From: Paracoccaceae bacterium
Lineage (GTDB): Bacteria > Pseudomonadota > Alphaproteobacteria > Rhodobacterales > Rhodobacteraceae
Length of the DNA: 64,000 bases
Reading direction: 5' to 3'
Assembly: GCA_020446815.1 (NCBI GenBank)
Contig: JAGRDY010000023.1
Span: 62,001 to 126,000 of the forward strand
A program made the translations under genes and the position numbers. Numbering within the stretch: position 1 is the stretch's first letter; each line of letters starts with the position of its first letter. Positions 7,870 through 15,919 of this stretch are shown here, in pieces. The notes beneath the pieces are model-generated. The model ran no database searches. It was not told the DNA's origin and saw nothing but the letters and a program-made list of their open reading frames with translations.

Positions 7870-9936
7870 TTACTGCACCCCGGTTCCCGGCTCGACACGT
7901 TCACGGCGAAACCAATCCTGTTCGACCGCCTCTTTCGGGCGCTCGAAGTCGCGCGCGGCCTTGTGGCCGGAATAAACGGCGTCGGCGATCAGGGCAGGGC
8001 CCGCGGCATCGCCGATCAGTTCAAGCGTTGTCAGGCCCTTGCCCCGCAACCCATCGTAAAGCGTGGTTTCGCGTATCCGCTCGGTGACCAGGATCGCCGA
8101 ATTGCATGCGATGGCCTGTGGCTTGCCCGAAAAGGCGCAGGCGATCTGCATCGCGCCCTGATCGAGCGATTTCAGGATACGGTTGCAGCGAATATCAACC
8201 CCAAGTTCGATCAGCCGCGTTTGAACACGATGCTGTTCGAGCGTCAGCGCCGTGAAGGACGAAACCAGGCTTTCCGGCGTGACGAACACAACCGCGTATC
8301 CCGCAAGGGCAAGCTTTTCCGCGATCACGCCGGCAATATAGGCATGATCATCATCGTAGACGGCAACCGGCCCTTCGGGCGGCATTACCCCGCCCACGAT
8401 GTCATCGGGTGTCATTACATGCACCCCTGCGCCGATTACCGGCGGTTTGCGCAAGGTGCTGCGGCCGACACCATCGGCGCGCCAGCGTGCGCCGGTGGCG
8501 GTGAACACGTTGGGGATGCCCAGTTCCACGACCTGCGCCGCGTCCAACCGGCTGTTGGTATAGATATTTACATTGGCCCGCTGGCGCAAATCGTTCACGC
8601 GGTAGTCTCTGACTCGCGCCCACGCCCCCAGCCCGGGCAGCCGGCTTTCGTTCAGAACCCGGCCGCCAAGCTCGGGCCCGGCTTCGGCCAGCGTCACGTC
8701 ATAGCCGCGGCGCGCCAACTGCATCGCACATTCAAGCCCTGCCGGACCTGCCCCGACAACAAGCGCTTTTGCCTCGGCCCCTTTGGGCGCGATGATTTCG
8801 GGGTGCCAGCCGCGGCGCCACTCTTCACCCATCGTCGGGTTTTGCGTGCAGCGGATCGGCGCGCCGACGCTGTCGGCCATGATGCAGATGTTGCAGCCGA
8901 TACATTCGCGGATTTCATCGATCCTGCCTTCTTCGATCTTCCGGGGCAGGAAAGGATCGGCGATCGAAGGGCGCGCCGCACCGATAAGATCAACGATGCC
9001 TTTCCTGACCATCGACAACATCATGTCAGGTGAAGTCAATCGCCCGACACCGACAACCGGCTTGCTGGTGACGGCCTTCACGAACGAGATATGATCGTTT
9101 TGATATCCGTCTTGCGGCTGGAATCGTGTGGTGACCGAATCGTTCGCCCATTCGCACACGTTCACGTCCCACAGGTCGGGCAGCTCGGCAAGCATTTCGA
9201 CAATCGCGCGGCCTTCCTCTGCGGCCTGCATCCCGTCGGCGCCGAGCATTTCGTCAACCGCAAACCGGAAGGCCACAGCGCATGTGTCGCCCACCGCCTC
9301 TTTGGTATCTTCCAACAGCTCTCGGGTCAGCCGCACCCGGTTTTCAAGGCTGCCGCCGTATTCGTCGCAACGGCGGTTCATGTGCGGCAGCATGAAATGC
9401 TGGGCCAGGGTCATGCGGTGCCCGGCATAGACATAGACAATGTCGAACCCCGCATCCCGCGCCCGGATCGCGGCATCGCGGTGCCAGCGGCGCAACGTGC
9501 GAATGTCAGACTTGTCCATGGCGCGTGCCTGCTTGGGGAACGGATAATCAAGCGACATGTCCGAGGGGGCGAGAACCGGGGCGCGACTGACAAGGTTTTG
9601 CGCGTGGTTGCCGTTGTGAACCAATTCGATCGCGGCAAGCGCACCCTTGTCATGCACGGCGTCCGTCATCAGGCGAAGCGCGGGAATATCCCTTGCGTCC
9701 CAAAGGCGGTTTTCGGCAAAGGGCGACAGATCGGATGTCGGATGAATTTCGGTTTCCTGATTGGCGACCACCGCCCAGCCACCCTCGGCTTTCATCGCGC
9801 GCATGGCTGCCTCGGCCTTTGGGCGCAAATGCCCCATCCCATTGCAATGCGGCACCTGAAAGAACCGATTGCGCGCTGTCACAGGCCCAATCCGAACCGG
9901 TTCGAACAATAAGGAATATGCATTGGATTCAGACAT
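7870..9936 (-). CDS. Trimethylamine/dimethylamine/histamine dehydrogenase-family iron-sulfur flavoprotein
   Basis: A 688-residue amine dehydrogenase very similar throughout to methylotroph trimethylamine dehydrogenase (TMADH), which oxidises an amine C-N bond and passes electrons via 4Fe-4S to ETF. C31 in QVPHCNGMG aligns with the TMADH cysteine that binds FMN covalently. The catalytic triad aligns as Y170, H173 and D266. The cluster is C345-x2-C348-x2-C351-x11-C363. An ADP/FAD-type fold begins ALVVGAGPAGLE. Of the three aromatic residues that cage trimethylammonium, only the tryptophan (W263) remains; the tyrosine position is Glu/Gln (E61 or Q60) and the second tryptophan is D355, as I recall for histamine dehydrogenase. 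The natural substrate is therefore probably not trimethylamine. A moderate ribosome site AAGG precedes the ATG. Confidence 0.88.
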   Translation of the reverse strand: MSESNAYSLLFEPVRIGPVTARNRFFQVPHCNGMGHLRPKAEAAMRAMKAEGGWAVVANQETEIHPTSDLSPFAENRLWDARDIPALRLMTDAVHDKGALAAIELVHNGNHAQNLVSRAPVLAPSDMSLDYPFPKQARAMDKSDIRTLRRWHRDAAIRARDAGFDIVYVYAGHRMTLAQHFMLPHMNRRCDEYGGSLENRVRLTRELLEDTKEAVGDTCAVAFRFAVDEMLGADGMQAAEEGRAIVEMLAELPDLWDVNVCEWANDSVTTRFQPQDGYQNDHISFVKAVTSKPVVGVGRLTSPDMMLSMVRKGIVDLIGAARPSIADPFLPRKIEEGRIDEIRECIGCNICIMADSVGAPIRCTQNPTMGEEWRRGWHPEIIAPKGAEAKALVVGAGPAGLECAMQLARRGYDVTLAEAGPELGGRVLNESRLPGLGAWARVRDYRVNDLRQRANVNIYTNSRLDAAQVVELGIPNVFTATGARWRADGVGRSTLRKPPVIGAGVHVMTPDDIVGGVMPPEGPVAVYDDDHAYIAGVIAEKLALAGYAVVFVTPESLVSSFTALTLEQHRVQTRLIELGVDIRCNRILKSLDQGAMQIACAFSGKPQAIACNSAILVTERIRETTLYDGLRGKGLTTLELIGDAAGPALIADAVYSGHKAARDFERPKEAVEQDWFRRERVEPGTGVQ

Positions 9937-10256
9937 GAGAACGCCTTTTCAAGGATAGGGGGGCCAGGATCGCGTCATGCAATCCCGGCTGGATGCCGGA
10001 TGGATAAAGTCGCAAACTTGATCGCTTCAAGCGAAGGGTCAACCGCGTCAATAGCTGACTACCTGCATGGGCTGGCTTCGGATCATGAAGGCCGCATTGG
10101 CCGGCCAATACTTGCCCGCTGGTCAAGAACGTGCCCTTGGCGGCAAGCCATCGGCCGGGCTTTGCGCCAACCGGATCGAAACCGGCCGGCAAGAACCGAG
10201 CGGAGCCCGATCCAACCCGTACTCTGTCCGACGATCGCACTGTGGTTCCGCCCATT
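9937..10256. promoter_or_regulatory. 320-bp region upstream of the amine dehydrogenase gene, with palindrome
   Basis: No gene is supported here. The half nearest the dehydrogenase should carry its promoter; read on the reverse strand, TTGAAG and TTATCC occur 17 bp apart near 10000-10030, a weak candidate. Overlapping this is a perfect 13-bp palindrome TCGCTTCAAGCGA at 10022-10034, a possible operator. The rest is the 3' flank of the proline iminopeptidase gene and shows nothing recognisable. Confidence 0.35.
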
Positions 10257-11225
10257 TCACAGCCTCAACCCATCCATTATCCGCACCAGCTCTGCCGAAA
10301 TTCCCGGTTCGGACAAGGCATGGCCGGCTTGGGGGATCATCAGTAACTTCGCCCGCTTCCATCCTTCGGCCAGCCTCCAGGCCGACACCGGCGGACAGAT
10401 CATGTCATAGCGCCCCTGAACAATCGTGCCCGGAATTTCCTTCAATCGTGGCAGATCCCTCAGAATCTGCCCGTCTTCCTGCAAAAAGGCCTTGTTGATG
10501 AAATAGTGGTTTTCGATCCGTGCAAACGCCCGGGTATAATCCGCCGGTGGATCGCCCGGCGCCCCATCGTTGTGGATACTTGCCAGCGCATTTTCCCAGG
10601 CCGCCCATTGGCGTGCAAACCGGGCCTCGGTCGCGCGGTCGCCACTAAACAGCCGTCGGTGATATGCCGCGATCAGGTCGGAACGCTCATCCTCGGGGAT
10701 GGCGCCGGCGAAATCCTGCCACCTGTCCGGCCAGAACGCCCCCGCCCCGCCGCCGTAAAACCAGTCGATCTCACTCTGCGTAGCCAGAAAAACCCCGCGC
10801 AGGACCAGATTTGCAACGCGTTCAGGGTGCGTCTCGGCATAGATCAACGCCAGTGTCGCGCCCCAACTGCCGCCAAAGACGATCCAGGCATCAATCTCCA
10901 GAACTTGCCTTATCCGCTCTATGTCGGCGATCAGATGCCATGTCGTGTTTGCGTCGACGCTGGCATGTGGCCGCGACCGTCCGCAACCGCGCTGATCGAA
11001 CAAAATGGTGCGATAAACCGATGGATCGAAATAGCGCCGCATTGCCGGCGAACAGCCGCCCCCCGGCCCTCCATGCAGGACAAGAACCGGGATGCCCGAC
11101 GCATGGCCGTTTTGCTCGACATAGATCCGGTGACCATCGCCAACATCCAACAGACGCTGATCGAAAGGTTCGATCTGCGGATAAAGATAGCTTGCTGCGC
11201 GCTTTTGCCCTGAGATCCGATCCAT
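10257..11225 (-). CDS. pip: Proline iminopeptidase (prolyl aminopeptidase)
   Basis: Alpha/beta-hydrolase of 322 residues that removes N-terminal proline from peptides (family S33, cytoplasmic). It carries HGGPGGGCSP for the oxyanion region, the nucleophile serine in GGSWGATLAL, the acidic residue in QGRYDMICPP and the histidine in QAGHALSE. The start at 11225 gives MDRISGQKR then YPQIEPFDQ, the usual beginning of the family. Odd feature: TATAAT lies four bases before this ATG and there is no good ribosome site, so the mRNA could be leaderless or the start slightly different. It is divergent from ubiG. Confidence 0.93.
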   Translation of the reverse strand: MDRISGQKRAASYLYPQIEPFDQRLLDVGDGHRIYVEQNGHASGIPVLVLHGGPGGGCSPAMRRYFDPSVYRTILFDQRGCGRSRPHASVDANTTWHLIADIERIRQVLEIDAWIVFGGSWGATLALIYAETHPERVANLVLRGVFLATQSEIDWFYGGGAGAFWPDRWQDFAGAIPEDERSDLIAAYHRRLFSGDRATEARFARQWAAWENALASIHNDGAPGDPPADYTRAFARIENHYFINKAFLQEDGQILRDLPRLKEIPGTIVQGRYDMICPPVSAWRLAEGWKRAKLLMIPQAGHALSEPGISAELVRIMDGLRL

Positions 11226-11382
11226 GATTATACTATAGTGTTCGAGGTTTCGATTGCGCGATAAAATGTCAGAGTTTGAAAGAACTTGGTTTGAATTCTG
11301 ATTCAATGTAACCCCGAAACGCCCGATGGACGCAAATATCCGGGCGACCGCGGGTTTGGCGGAAAATATCCTGGGGCGCGAA

Positions 11383-12126
11383 ATGCAGTCAGAAGTCACT
11401 ACCATCGACCCCGCCGAAGTGGCGAAATTCGAGGCGATGGCCGCGGAATGGTGGGATCCCGACGGGAAGTTCAAGCCATTGCACATGCTCAATCCGTGCC
11501 GGCTCGATTACATTTCCAGCCAGATTGCCGCTGAATTCGGTCGTGATCTGGCCCAGCCCGCCCCGTTCAGCGGGCTTCGCCTGCTCGATATCGGGTGCGG
11601 CGGCGGGCTTTTGTCGGAGCCGATGGCGCGCCTGGGCGCTCTGGTCGTCGGCGCCGATGCCGCCGGCGGCAACATTCCGGTGGCTCGGCTTCATGCCGAA
11701 ACGCAGGGTCTGGCCATAGATTACCGCCATACCACCGCAGAGACGATTGCCGATGCCGGTGAACGTTTCGACATCGTGCTGAACATGGAGGTCGTGGAAC
11801 ATGTGGCCGATCCGCAGGCATTCCTGGCGACTTGCAGCAACCTGCTGAAACCAGGCGGGCTGATGATCTGCTCGACGATCAACAGGAATGCCAAAAGCTT
11901 CATGATGGCGATCATTGGTGCCGAATGGGTCATGCGATGGTTGCCCAAGGGAACCCACGACTGGGCAAGATTCATAACCCCCGATGAGCTTTGCGCATTG
12001 ATCCGCAACGCCGGGCTGGCGCCCAAAGACAAAAAGGGCTTTGTCTTTGATCCGATCGGCTGGCGATGGTCATTGTCTGATCGCGATCTGAGCGTGAATT
12101 ACGTTACCAGCAGTGTAAGACAATAG
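11383..12126 (+). CDS. ubiG: Ubiquinone biosynthesis O-methyltransferase UbiG
   Basis: SAM-dependent methyltransferase of 247 residues performing both O-methylations of the ubiquinone head group on membrane-associated intermediates. It has the family signature [21 protein letters not shown] at the N-terminus, motif [25 protein letters not shown], and [14 protein letters not shown]. An in-frame ATG at 11326 would add 19 residues; neither start has a clear ribosome site, and 11383 gives the usual length. It is divergent from pip. Confidence 0.93.
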   Translation: MQSEVTTIDPAEVAKFEAMAAEWWDPDGKFKPLHMLNPCRLDYISSQIAAEFGRDLAQPAPFSGLRLLDIGCGGGLLSEPMARLGALVVGADAAGGNIPVARLHAETQGLAIDYRHTTAETIADAGERFDIVLNMEVVEHVADPQAFLATCSNLLKPGGLMICSTINRNAKSFMMAIIGAEWVMRWLPKGTHDWARFITPDELCALIRNAGLAPKDKKGFVFDPIGWRWSLSDRDLSVNYVTSSVRQ

Positions 12127-12132
12127 GCCGAT

Positions 12133-12157
12133 CCCTGAGACGGCAAAGCTCTCAGGG
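12133..12157. terminator. Stem-loop between convergent genes
   Basis: CCCTGAG (12133-12139) and CTCAGGG (12151-12157) form a seven-base perfect stem with an 11-nt loop between the ubiG stop and the stop of the converging gene; the right arm overlaps that stop codon. No T-run follows on either strand, so any termination would be weak or Rho-assisted. Confidence 0.4.
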
Positions 12158-12622
12158 TGCAGGTTCGGCAAAGGCGAAGCCATCATAGCCGCCGCGAATG
12201 ACCAGAACCTTGTCGTCGGGGCGATAAAAAAGCAGCGACGCATTTTTCACGAGATCGCGGCCGAGAATTTCATAAACCGTCGTGTCCGGGCCAAGATTCC
12301 CCCATCTTGCGCCGGGGCCGATGTTCTTTTTGACGGCCCACCATCCAGGTTCACCGATGAAAAAATAGGTGTATTTGCCCCAGGCTTTGATGTGATTCAG
12401 ATATGGATCCATGATCGAATAGTCGCGCAACAATCTGAACGGGGCCACTGACCAGCCTTGTCCGGGCTTCAGGCTGATTTCACAGTTGGCATGGTTGGGG
12501 AGGTGCGAATTTTTCGTATTCTTGATGATATCGTTGCGGAATCGCGAAGCTGAAACATGAAAAAGGGATTTACCCCTGATTTCATCGACCAGACCCTTCG
12601 TCGCGGGAAAAGCGACAACCAT
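12152..12622 (-). CDS. Hypothetical protein, no family recognised
   Basis: A 156-residue frame that I cannot assign. It is rich in aromatic residues and glycine in its second half (KAWGKYTYFFIGEPGWW, then RWGNLGPD) with no membrane segment or cysteine motif. It lies 57 bp downstream of the marR-like gene on the same strand, so it may be the last gene of that operon. The ATG at 12622 has no good ribosome site, and an in-frame stop lies 12 codons upstream; a missing or frameshifted N-terminus is possible. Base composition looks somewhat lower in GC than its neighbours. Confidence 0.5.
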   Translation of the reverse strand: MVVAFPATKGLVDEIRGKSLFHVSASRFRNDIIKNTKNSHLPNHANCEISLKPGQGWSVAPFRLLRDYSIMDPYLNHIKAWGKYTYFFIGEPGWWAVKKNIGPGARWGNLGPDTTVYEILGRDLVKNASLLFYRPDDKVLVIRGGYDGFAFAEPAP

Positions 12623-12679
12623 TGTGTCCGCCTTGTCGTTGGCTGCGGTATCGCCAGCTTACGAAAAACCTTTCCTGAA

Positions 12680-13144
12680 TCAAGAAGGCGTGTCTGTTGG
12701 CCCGACTTCTCCGCCCAGTCTTGTGCGCAATTCGCGCAGTATCGGCAGAATGGAGCGAATCTTGTCCGGGCCGATTTCCATGACGATATCGGTAATCACC
12801 GGCGAAATGACCGCCAGCGCGGCATCTCGGGCTTTTTTGCCGGCAGGGCTGATCGATACGAATTTCCTGCGCGCATCATCCCAGTCGGGCCGTATATGAA
12901 CGTGTCCGGCCCATTCCAGTTTGGCCAGTGTGTTGGTCATCGCACCGCGGGTAACGTGAAAGGCATCGGCAAGCTGGGCGGGCGACCGTTCTTCACTGAC
13001 ATTGGCCAGGTGGTTGAGCACCGAAAAATGGCTCAGCTCCATCCCCCTGGGCAATATCCGGGCGATACGGTTGCGCGCCAGTTGATCGGCCATGAAAATT
13101 TCTGAAAAGAGAGAGACCGCAAGCGGGTCATTCGCATCGGACAT
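12680..13144 (-). CDS. MarR family transcriptional regulator
   Basis: A 154-residue winged-helix repressor-type protein. The DNA-binding part reads HFSVLNHLA, SPAQLADAFHVTRGAMTNTLAKLE, then the wing with RPDWDDARRKFVSISPAG; flanking helices provide dimerisation. Its ATG directly abuts the stop of the nitrilase-like gene with no spacer (TGA then ATG), so it is translated from the grxC-nitrilase transcript. Ligand and targets are unknown; the operon context suggests redox or thiol signalling but this is inference. Confidence 0.9.
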   Translation of the reverse strand: MSDANDPLAVSLFSEIFMADQLARNRIARILPRGMELSHFSVLNHLANVSEERSPAQLADAFHVTRGAMTNTLAKLEWAGHVHIRPDWDDARRKFVSISPAGKKARDAALAVISPVITDIVMEIGPDKIRSILPILRELRTRLGGEVGPTDTPS

Positions 13145-13978
13145 TCAATTCGGCCCCTCGAACGGGCGATCATGATTCAGCGAAGGCACACGGTTTCTGG
13201 CTTTGGCAACTTCGGCGAGATCGATATCGGCATAGCTCACACCGACTTCCGATCCACCATCCACGATCACCTCGCCCCAGGGCGAAATGGCAAGGGAATG
13301 CCCGTGGGTTCGGCGCTGGCGCCCCTGGTGGGCGGCATGACTGCCAGTCTGGGCGGGCGCCAGCACATAGGCGCCATTCTCGATCGCACGCGCACGCAGC
13401 AGTGTTTCCCAATGGGCCGCGCCGGTCGTATCGTTGAAAGCGGCAGGGACGGTCAGAATCTCTGCCCGGGCCTTGGCCAGGGCCCGATACAGATGCGGAA
13501 ACCGAACATCATAACAGATCGTCATGCCGATGACGCCAAAGGGAGTGCGGGCAACCACACAAGTCGAGCCGGGACGGTAGCCATCCGATTCACGGTAGGA
13601 TTCGCTCGCCGACACCTTCACGTCGAACATGTGGATCTTGTCGTATCGGGCAACGATCGCTCCGCTCGGCGAGATCAGGAATGAACGGTTGACAAACCGG
13701 CCATCGGGCGCCCCCGATTTCAGCGCCAGAGAGCCGATGAGAAGCCATATCTTGTGCTCCCCGGCGAGCAAGCCAAGTCTGGCCAGGGTCATGTCGTCCT
13801 TTTCCTCGCGCAGAACAGAGTTCTGAAGTGCCCTGTCGGACGACAGGCAATTGGTCACTTCGGGCGTCAGGACAAACCCCGCGCCCCGCCCCGCCGCCTC
13901 GCCCGTCAGCGCGATCGTTGTCCGCAGGTTTTCCTCCGGGTCGTCCGTTGAAGATAGCTGAACCAGCGCGACTTTCAT
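13145..13978 (-). CDS. Carbon-nitrogen hydrolase, Nit2/omega-amidase-like
   Basis: A 277-residue nitrilase-superfamily amidase. The Glu-Lys-Cys catalytic triad is visible as E in TPEVTNCLS, K in RYDKIHMFDV and C in MTICYDVRFPHLYRALA. Family members of this type hydrolyse alpha-ketoglutaramate or deaminated glutathione; adjacency to a glutaredoxin gene favours a glutathione-linked repair role, which is inference. It starts three bases after the grxC stop, indicating an operon grxC-nit-marR. Confidence 0.9.
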   Translation of the reverse strand: MKVALVQLSSTDDPEENLRTTIALTGEAAGRGAGFVLTPEVTNCLSSDRALQNSVLREEKDDMTLARLGLLAGEHKIWLLIGSLALKSGAPDGRFVNRSFLISPSGAIVARYDKIHMFDVKVSASESYRESDGYRPGSTCVVARTPFGVIGMTICYDVRFPHLYRALAKARAEILTVPAAFNDTTGAAHWETLLRARAIENGAYVLAPAQTGSHAAHQGRQRRTHGHSLAISPWGEVIVDGGSEVGVSYADIDLAEVAKARNRVPSLNHDRPFEGPN

Positions 13979-13981
13979 CAG

Positions 13982-14242
13982 TCATCCCGCCGATAACAGC
14001 GGATCCAGACCGCCCGCCCGATCAAGACTGTGCAATTCATCCGAGCCGCCAACATGCTTGCCATCGATAAATATCTGCGGAACCGTATGCCGGCCATGCG
14101 CCCTTGTCATCATTTCCTGGCGTTTGGCGGGGTCGCCGGCAACATTGATTTCCTCGAATACCGCCCCCTTTGATGCCAGCAACCGTTTTGCGGCATGACA
14201 ATAAGGGCAGAAAGGCGTGGTGTAGATTTCGATACGCTGCAT
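13982..14242 (-). CDS. grxC: Glutaredoxin 3
   Basis: An 86-residue dithiol glutaredoxin that reduces disulfides and glutathionylated proteins using glutathione. The active site is TTPFCPYCHAAKRLL; the glutathione-binding TVPQIFIDGKHVGGSDEL follows. Start 14242 gives MQRIEIYTTPFC, typical of the family; the longer frame to 14338 overlaps the comF end and has no match. First gene of the grxC-nitrilase-marR operon. Confidence 0.95.
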   Translation of the reverse strand: MQRIEIYTTPFCPYCHAAKRLLASKGAVFEEINVAGDPAKRQEMMTRAHGRHTVPQIFIDGKHVGGSDELHSLDRAGGLDPLLSAG

Positions 14243-14277
14243 GGGCCGGTCCTGAATCGCGATTTGTCTATAGGCAA

Positions 14278-14994
14278 TTAAGCCTCTTTCGCAACACGCG
14301 CCAGTACCACCACCGACACCGACGCGGCACCGGCACAAAGGCAGGCGTCTGCCGATGCCGCCAGTGTTGCACCCGATGTCATCACATCATCAATCAGGAG
14401 TATGTTGCGCCCGCCGATCCGTTCACAATGTCTTGGATGAATTGTAATGGCGCCCGAGACGTTTTCAAACCGCGCTTGTCGGCTCCGGCCATCCTGGGTC
14501 GCGGTCTTGTGTAGACGAATCAGCAGATCGGGGCAGTGTTCCAGATCGCAACAGCGGGCCATTTCTCGCGAAAGAAGCGCCGATTGATTGAACCGGCGGC
14601 GTAACAGGCGCATCCGGTGAATCGGTACCGGGGCCACCAGCATGTCAGAACGCAATATCGGGGTTGCGGCGCGCGCAAGCCAGTCGCCGGCTGGGCGGAC
14701 CAGATCCAGGCGATCACCATGTTTGATTGCCAGGACAAGTCTGCGCCCGATATCCCTGTACAGGAAAGCCGCCCGGCCACGATCCCACGGACGTGCGATC
14801 GTGATGCAATCGTCACAGAATTCGGCGGTTCCTTCATCTTCGCCAAGCAGGGGAATGCCACATTTGTCGCAGGCAAGTCCGGTGACAAAGGGCGTCCGAT
14901 GCCAGCAGGCCGCGCAAAGCCCGTATTCGCTTGCCACCGGTTCCTTGCAATTGATGCATTGGGGTGGAAATATCATCCGCAAGAGGTTTTGCAT
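14278..14994 (-). CDS. comF: ComF family phosphoribosyltransferase-like protein
   Basis: A 238-residue ComF/GntX-type protein: two N-terminal zinc-type cysteine pairs (CINC, CAAC, then CDKCG and CDDC) followed by a PRTase fold with the PRPP-binding loop ILLIDDVMTSGAT near residue 190. Family members act in natural transformation (ssDNA uptake to recombination). The start at 14994 (MQNLLRMIFPPQC) matches relatives; an in-frame ATG at 15027 would overlap the ATG of the divergent methyltransferase. Neither has a strong ribosome site. Confidence 0.88.
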   Translation of the reverse strand: MQNLLRMIFPPQCINCKEPVASEYGLCAACWHRTPFVTGLACDKCGIPLLGEDEGTAEFCDDCITIARPWDRGRAAFLYRDIGRRLVLAIKHGDRLDLVRPAGDWLARAATPILRSDMLVAPVPIHRMRLLRRRFNQSALLSREMARCCDLEHCPDLLIRLHKTATQDGRSRQARFENVSGAITIHPRHCERIGGRNILLIDDVMTSGATLAASADACLCAGAASVSVVVLARVAKEA

Positions 14995-15025
14995 TCCGCC
15001 ACGAACGCTCTTGGTTTCGCCACTC

Positions 15026-15880
15026 ATGACCATACCGCCGATTCTTACCGACCGCGCCGCCCTTGAGCGAAATCGTTCCCGTGCTTCGTGGATCGGCGCT
15101 GATCTCTTTTTGCACGACGACGCCGCCACCGAGATCAGAGAAAGGCTGAACGAAGTTAACAAAACGTTTACGGATTCGGTGGTCGTGACCGGATTTCCTG
15201 GCCCTTGGCGGGCATTGCTTCCCGATGCGCAAATCGTTCCGGACACCGATACGCTCGACGTGACCTCGGCCGCGCATGATCTGATCATCCACGCGATGAG
15301 CCTGCATTGGGCGAACGACCCGGTTGGCCAGCTTGTCCAGTGCCGTCACGCATTGAAGCCCGATGGATTGTTCATCGCCGTCATGTTCGGCGGCCAGACC
15401 CTTTCCGAGTTGCGCACCGCCTTGGCCGAAACCGAAGCACGGCTGACCGGGGGCCTGTCGCCGCGGGTCTTGCCGATGGCGGAAATCAGGGAACTTGGCA
15501 GCCTATTGCAGCGCGCCGGATTTGCCTTGCCGGTCGCGGATTCGGCCAAGAAGACCGTAACCTACCCTGACGCGTCCAGATTGCTTGCGGACCTAAGGGC
15601 CATGGGCGAAACGAACGCGCTCATGGCGCGCAATCGCAGGATACCCCCCAGAACGTTGTTTTCCGATGCGGCCAGATTCTATGCCGAAAATTTTTCGGAG
15701 CCGGATGGCCGCATTCGTTCGACGTTTGAACTCATCTATCTGACCGGTTGGGCACCGCACGAAAGCCAACAAACCCCTTTGCGCCCTGGCTCCGCGACAG
15801 CCCGCCTGGCGGATGCTCTGGGAACATCGGAAATGCCTTTGCCCGACCAACTCCGCCCCCCAGGTGTTGACGGCCAATAA
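15026..15880 (+). CDS. NDUFAF5/BioC-like SAM-dependent methyltransferase-fold protein
   Basis: A 284-residue class I methyltransferase-fold protein resembling alphaproteobacterial relatives of the complex I assembly factor NDUFAF5. Family landmarks are MSLHWANDPVGQL, RHALKPDGLF, LLQRAGFALPVAD and DLRAMGETNAL. The usual glycine-rich SAM motif I is degenerate (VVVTGFPGPW in its place), so cofactor binding may be altered. The ATG at 15026 overlaps by two bases an alternative comF start on the other strand, so the two genes share a very short divergent control region. A role in respiratory complex assembly is inference from the family. Confidence 0.75.
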   Translation: MTIPPILTDRAALERNRSRASWIGADLFLHDDAATEIRERLNEVNKTFTDSVVVTGFPGPWRALLPDAQIVPDTDTLDVTSAAHDLIIHAMSLHWANDPVGQLVQCRHALKPDGLFIAVMFGGQTLSELRTALAETEARLTGGLSPRVLPMAEIRELGSLLQRAGFALPVADSAKKTVTYPDASRLLADLRAMGETNALMARNRRIPPRTLFSDAARFYAENFSEPDGRIRSTFELIYLTGWAPHESQQTPLRPGSATARLADALGTSEMPLPDQLRPPGVDGQ

Positions 15881-15919
15881 TTTCCCGCTATCTCAGTCGA
15901 AACGCCGAAAGGACATATC

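Noticed and set aside
7747..9033. 428-codon forward frame antisense to the amine dehydrogenase
   Set aside because: Antisense shadow; the reverse-strand protein has full family-level similarity and catalytic residues.
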